From Paratrimastix pyriformis (Eukaryota > Preaxostyla > Paratrimastigidae), in contig JAPMOS010000286.1 in the NCBI GenBank assembly GCA_027972325.1, positions 1 through 34,487 on the forward strand: a stretch of DNA of 34,487 nucleotides, in the 5' to 3' direction. The notes beneath the pieces are model-generated. The model was not told the origin of the DNA. It saw only the letters and a program-made list of their open reading frames with translations, and made no database searches. Position 1 is the stretch's first letter. Each line of letters opens with the position of its first letter. Below, piece by piece: positions 29,663-34,487 of the stretch. The translations under genes and the position numbers were made by a program.

Positions 29663-32600
29663 ATGTTCGCAGACGTTGACTACAGCCAGTTCGATTCGGT
29701 GCAAGAGGCCGTGGCCTTCCTGAACCGGAGGATCAGGGAGACTCCTCCCACCGATGAGCCCATTCACCAGATCCTCAACCGGTCTGCATTCTTGATTCTT
29801 CTGATCCTCATCTGTTTTCTCTTCCCAGCTTTCATCGCCATATCGATGAAAAACTGGGGCTGGCCGGACCCATGCCCCTCACGGTGCAGCTCCATTATAG
29901 AGCACGAGGTCGACGTCATCACCGCGCCCTCGACCCCCGGGGCCGACGACTACCACCAGAACCCGAATGATCCTTTCGCCGACTCGGGGACCCTCTCTGA
30001 GGAGGGATCGCCCAGCAGCCCGTCCAGGTTTGCCGCACCTGTCCGCTCCCGCCCTCACTTCCGCTGACTAGCACCCGACCGACGGCATCCGTGGGAGGCG
30101 TTCCCACTACCCCAGGGATGCCAGGCCCGCGGAGGCCTTCCACCCCGCTGGATGAGCATGGCTTGCCAGTGGAGCACAAGGCCCCGGCGGCACCCGCTGT
30201 CCCCGCCGTCCCCGCCGCCCCCACCACCCCACCGCCGCAGCTGCGGCCGCCGCCTTTGCCCGCGCCGCCCGCGCCGCCGCGCATGCCGCCCCGCCACCGC
30301 ACCCGCCACCGCCCCCAACGCAGCCGCCCCATCAAGTCTGGACCCTGAGTCGACTTTGTTTTTTCACTCATGCATTCTGTCTTTAGGATCCTCGACGACG
30401 ACGTTCCCAGTCCCCCCAAGCCCATCGCCCCGAGGAAGGAGCCCAAGAAGGAGCCCAAGAAGGCCCCCGTCAAGGAGGAGGTGCCCAAGAAGGTACCTGG
30501 CCCGGCCCCGCCGCCCCGCCGCAAGGCAAAACTGCAACGGCCTGAGGACGAGGCCGAGGCCGAGGCCGATCAGGACGAGGCCCAGCGGGAGAAGAAGCGG
30601 CCCGAGAAGAAGCACGCCCACGGCGACGAGATCGAGGTCTCCTCGGGCGACGACGAGACCAAGGCCAAGATCAAGCGGCACCGCCAGGCCACCGAGGAGC
30701 CCGCCCCCGGTGACCAGGGTCAACTGACAGGCCCGAGCCGCACGCTCCTAGAGTCCGTACACTTCCTCGTTGGCTATATCCTCCAAACAGCACGCAAGTA
30801 AACATATTTTGTTTTTTTTGTTTCTTTGTTTCTTTGTTGTTTTTGTTTCTTTCTTGAGAATATGCGATGATCCTCACTCTCTGTCTTTCTCGCATCGGGT
30901 CATAGGGATGGGGCCGGCCTGCTGGACGTCGTACTGTCTCAAACACCCTGTCAACGAGCCCAACTCCCCCTGGCCCTGATTGACCCCTGCCCCAACCCGG
31001 CCCGGCCGCTTTCATGCGACCGCATGAAAGCAATCTTCGGATATTTCCACCAGTTTGGCTGGGCCGCCTTGTTTTCTCTCAGTGTCCAAAAGGCGGCAGC
31101 TGGTGAGCGTTTCGAGGTTGTTGATGGCTCCCATCGGTCTGTCGGCACTTGGTTGTGAATTCCTCCCTTCATTCGTGTGTCATTCAGTTATGCGGTCGCT
31201 CGGTTAATCGTCGATCCCAATCGAGTGTCCGAGCTGCCGGCCCACATCACCCAGGACGAGCGACAAGAGTTGCGTGACCTTGCGGTGAACCTCAACAAAG
31301 AGTATCCCAAGGTCAAAAACGTCTGCTTCCTTCCGTTTTCCTGTTTCGGGGCCCACAACACATCATTTGTTCAGCACCTGGCCAACGAGCTGGTCAACGT
31401 CGTGCTTTTGGAAAATATGGACGAGGATGCCCTCCTGGTTTTCCAGGCAACGTGCAATGCGATGACCGCGGACGACTCATTCGGGTCGTCCGGCTATGAC
31501 GTACTCCTTAATGTCAAGAGGGCCGCCCTGCGGTCTGTCGATTTGTCCTTCTCCGGTCCCTGCATTTTCCTCGTTCATTCCAGGCCCCCCAGCTGTATTC
31601 TTTGACCAATCCCGACCTGCCCGCCCGCCTGAAGCCGGCCCTCAAGGCCCTTCACTTCCCCGATTCGAAGGACGCCTATATCAAGTCTGCCCCGGCCCCT
31701 CGGGTTCAGGAATATCATTCATCCCTGAATTTTAGGCTGACCAAAATAGTTGGCCTGTGCAGCGTGGAACAGCTCACTGCCCTTTCGCAAACCCCATCCA
31801 GTCCCACTTGACACGAAGCAACCTCTGGAGAATTTTCGAGGTCTGTGCCCTTCGGTTTTTTCACGCTGCATCTCACTTCGCACAGACCAAGGACGTGTTG
31901 TTCAACCAGTTCCTTATTGCGAGAATGTTGCAACCCGACTTCAACGGCTCGACCCTTGCCACCCCGGATCTGCCAAAGTTCAAGCTTCCCATCAGGCAGG
32001 CGGAGCAGGCATGGCTTCTGATGGCCCGCCACGACGAAGCTGCCTTGGCAAGGCACGAGCCGCACCCAGTCCTCCTCCTCCCGCCCGACGAGCCCACCAG
32101 GAAGATCCTTTGGGGAAGCTCTTCCAGCTCCCCGAATTCGAGTACTTCAACCCCTGCTCGTCCGCCCTCTCCCCACCAAGCTCGGACATCCCGTCCTCCC
32201 CGAGTACTCCGAGGAGCTGGGTGCCGTCGGATGTCCCTTTTCCGGCCTGAATTGGGACGACCTTGTGCACCTCCCGAACTACATTCTGGACCTCAACATC
32301 TTCGACGGTCCCCACCTGCCCGGCGAGTTGGGCCCGACCGCCCTACGAGCTTGCCGTCGGCTACTGGATGGCCTTCAGCTACGCAAGACTGCCCCATGGG
32401 ACAAGACGCTACCTGATCAACACCAAACTCACCGTGCTGGTCGAGAAACTCACTGCCGACCACGAGCATCCCCGGCGTGAGATGAAATTGTTGAAAACAA
32501 TTGACCGTAATTTACGAGAGGCTCGGGAGCACGAGCGCCAGGAGCGGCTGGAGCGCGAGGTCGATGTGTCCGCCCTGGTGGCCAAGTCCGTCGAGCCCAC

Positions 32601-33146
32601 GATCGGCCCAGCACGGGAAGCAGCGCGCAAGCGTCCTCAAGCAGCGAACTTGCCGAGCGCGCTTGCTCTCAGGACGAGCAAGTCGACGAAGAAGAGTTGG
32701 AAGTTCGCGCCGCCCCTCCCACCACCCCAGCCCGACCAACGCCCGGCGCCGGCGCCCGAGGCCCAGCCAGCCCCGACCAGGGAAGAGGCCAACCCGAGTG
32801 CCTCGACAGCCAAGGCCTCCCGCAAAGGAGGGGAACGCACTCGTCGTCGTGCCGGCCCCGCACTGCGACCGACACCCAAAGGCCGAAGTTGTCCCCCCGG
32901 GGCAGTCGCTGGCCCGCATGTACTGCTGTTCGGCCGAGCATGCCCTCTCCGGCGGCGCACGGCCCCCCACACCTGTCTGCCGTTGCCCTCTCCGTTCACG
33001 ACAACCAACATTCCTCCTTAGACGCGCTATTCGTTAGCCGTCGTCGACGCCGTGGGGTGTCACCGGAGACCAAGGACAAGGCCCCGGACTACGAGGATGT
33101 GAGTCAACAACTGACCACACTCGTGCAGTCCGGGGAACGATACTGA
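29663..33146 (+). CDS. Multi-exon unrecognised gene, Lys/Glu-rich middle
   Basis: Start ATG 29663 (MFADVDYSQF). Introns with clear borders: 29782-29828, 30336-30386, 30798-30905, 31103-31187 and 31533-31583, four of the five opening GTCTG or GTRAG-like. The middle holds Pro-rich and Lys/Glu-rich stretches with EIEVSSGDDE, then an exon reading LLDVVLSQTP and KAIFGYFHQFGW, an exon with VARLIVDPNRV and VCFLPFSCFG, and a helical charged region (LLKTIDRNLREAREHERQ) before a Pro/Arg-rich end. The 30798-30905 junction keeps phase; several others do not, and the frame changes within exons near 29,880, 30,030, 32,110 and 32,340. Either assembly indels or a decaying gene. It may be one gene with the methyltransferase-like region downstream. 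Confidence 0.45.
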
Positions 33147-33148
33147 TT

Positions 33149-34100
33149 ATGGACACGGAGAACATCCAACTCCATTGGACCGTCCATCTGGAATCCTTCG
33201 GCTGGTTGGAGCATCACCGGCTCCATGGAATCTGGTCGAGTCTGTTCGCTCGTGCCCCTTGTTTTTGGCCTGCTCACCACCCACACCCTCTTCTTTCTTC
33301 AGATTACCTTGAGGAAGCTACTCCGCAGCCCTCCCCGGATTCCGTGGCCATCTGGAAGAACTCTCACGATGGCGGTCTTCACCAACGCAGGCCGCAAAAG
33401 CTCGAACTGGTCCTTCCGAACGTGCTGCCCCTCGGCCAGTGCTCCCCTGGCGGCCCTGAATCAGCAAATGAACTCGCGCACCAACGTGGTCTTCATACGG
33501 CACGAGCAGGGCCAGTGGGCCAAGCCGGCGGACCTGTATGTCTACTTGTTCCGGCGGTATGCCGGGCCGGGGCATTCGACCCTTTCTGCGGGTGCTGTCC
33601 AGCACTGCGCGCTGCTGAAGCCACGGGCACCAGGGTCGACCTCATCGACTCTGACCCGGCCGTCATCAGTATGTTGGGGCCCACGAGCCCCGTGCTCTTC
33701 CCCATCGTAACGGACGAGCATCCTCCCCTGCAGCGTGATGAAGACGATCTTTGCAACGTGCGCGCACCGGCGGTGGATGACTGGGACCTCCACACGGTCA
33801 AGCCTGCGGACGAGCCCTCTCCACCAGAGACCATTCTTGCTCCTCCTCCACCCCTCCTCACGCACCTGTGACACCCGAGCCTTCTCTTCAACCCCTGATC
33901 CCGCCTCCTCTGGACTTCGGTTCCCTCGCTGGAACCAACGATGACATTGCGTCTGGCCCCAGCCTCGATGAGTTATTGATGGCCGCCGACCCCAGCGACC
34001 CACCGACCCCACCGACCCCACCGACCCCACCGACCCCACCGACCCCACCGACCCCACCGACCCGACCCCACCGACCCCACCGACCCGACCCCACCGGGAA
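33149..34100 (+). CDS. DNA amino-methyltransferase-like coding region (beta-class order)
   Basis: An intron 33235-33302 (GTCGAG to TTCTTCAG) splits the region. The second exon reads TLTMAVFTN, SSNWSFRTCCP, NVVFIRH, then KPADLYVYLFRRYAGPG in one frame and FDPFCGCCPALRAAEATG and VDLIDSDP in another. This order (strand, W.fr, kP..L...l, PG..fDPF.G, then an acidic strand end) matches motifs X and I of beta-class N6A/N4C methyltransferases. The FCGCC lacks the usual second Gly and no DPPY/DPPW motif IV is seen upstream, so activity is doubtful. A one-base frame change lies near 33,565, and another near 33,850 before a Pro/Thr-repeat tail. No terminal domain is recognised. Confidence 0.45.
33996..34095 (+). 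repeat. 9-bp coding tandem repeat (Pro-Thr-Pro)
   Basis: Repeats of CCACCGACC encode Pro-Thr-Pro runs at the end of the methyltransferase-like region, with a few register changes. Confidence 0.85.
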
Positions 34101-34124
34101 TCCGATCATGTTTTTGATGTCTTC

Positions 34125-34158
34125 CATGTTCTGTTGCTGTCATACAAAACAGAACATG
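34125..34158. terminator. 11-bp inverted repeat after the methyltransferase-like gene
   Basis: CATGTTCTGTT (34125-34135) and AACAGAACATG (34148-34158) with a 12-base loop form a perfect hairpin. Its position just past the Pro-Thr repeat suggests an RNA 3'-end structure or a small mobile-element footprint. Confidence 0.4.
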
Positions 34159-34307
34159 TGGTTATCGCTGGTTCTATGAATAGGAATTTTGGGGAGGGTG
34201 TCCCACGGAATGATCATGGCCGACCTTCACTCATTCGTCATCTGGGGATGGAGGGAGGGTCGCCTGTTCATGAAACCGCGGGCGCTCATGAGCGGCGAGC
34301 TTCGTGC

Positions 34308-34316
34308 TATATAAAT
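34308..34316 (+). promoter_or_regulatory. TATA box for a gene at the right edge
   Basis: TATATAAAT lies about 112 bases upstream of the ATG at 34428. It is the clearest TATA-type sequence in the GC-rich part. Confidence 0.45.
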
Positions 34317-34427
34317 TCTCATTGTCTGTAGCGTCGACAGAAACCCTGGAACAGGTCAACAATAACTTTCAATTGGCCTGGCATGCTAAACCTTCAAGTC
34401 CCCAAGCGTATATTATCACTTGCATCC

Positions 34428-34487
34428 ATGAAATCTGAGCCTGTCTCCTTTCCAAACTCCCTGTCCCAGGGCACTGCCGAAACTCAA
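34428..34487 (+). CDS. 5' end of a further gene, cut by the window
   Basis: Open from ATG 34428 to the end (20 codons, MKSEPVSFPNSLSQG...), downstream of a TATA box. Too short to identify; coding status is inferred from the promoter context. Confidence 0.3.
   Translation, partial: MKSEPVSFPNSLSQGTAETQ

Overview
The window joins two very different kinds of DNA. Bases 1 to about 11,310 are AT-rich, intronless and tightly packed with genes on both strands. They carry an A32/FtsK-HerA type packaging ATPase, pieces of a double-jelly-roll-like major capsid protein, a long tail-fibre-like protein with an S74 self-cleaving chaperone end, and several small viral-type proteins. This is part of an endogenised Polinton-like virus (PLV) or a close relative. 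Its other end, with any polymerase or integrase, lies outside the window. It is treated here as a fossil: many frames are still open, but it has at least two or three breaks. Its inner edge carries a 127-bp tandem repeat and stops about 40 bp from the stop codon of a host-type gene.

Bases from about 11,345 to the end are GC-rich, contain spliceosomal introns, and are loaded with simple repeats (long GT tracts, G-rich and C-rich tracts, minisatellites). This suggests the nuclear genome of a GC-rich, probably unicellular eukaryote; I cannot name it. Introns are short (44-113 bp where clear), and many begin with GTCTG.

Layout of the GC-rich part: (a) 11,347-17,174, minus strand, a multi-exon gene with a Pro/Ala-rich region, a 25-residue charged coiled-coil repeat and a SET-like domain; (b) 17,467-20,092, plus strand, a TNP2-type (CACTA/EnSpm/Plavaka-like) transposase in about four exons, head-to-head with the SET gene; (c) 20,310-23,561, minus strand, a gene with a RING-like cysteine cluster, Pro- and Arg/Ser-rich stretches and a U1-type zinc finger, tail-to-tail with the transposase; (d) about 23,871-24,874, plus strand, a two-exon gene with a ParB/sulfiredoxin-like NGVHR motif; (e) 25,057-26,283, plus strand, an unrecognised gene with a basic then acidic tail; (f) about 26,400-28,970, a nested minisatellite with four higher-order units; (g) 29,130-29,545, tRNA-derived (SINE-like) repeats and a cluster of TTAGCCGYG motifs; (h) 29,663-34,100, plus strand, one or two multi-exon genes ending in a region like a beta-class DNA amino-methyltransferase; (i) at the right edge, a TATA box and the first codons of another gene.

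The most interesting reading, which is inference, is that (a)-(d) and (h) form a transposon-rich cluster in which a TNP2 transposase sits among genes with chromatin- and DNA-modification-like domains (SET, RING/U1 zinc fingers, ParB-like, DNA methyltransferase-like), beside an integrated PLV. Several GC-rich coding regions change frame repeatedly, so either assembly indels or decay affect (e) and (h).
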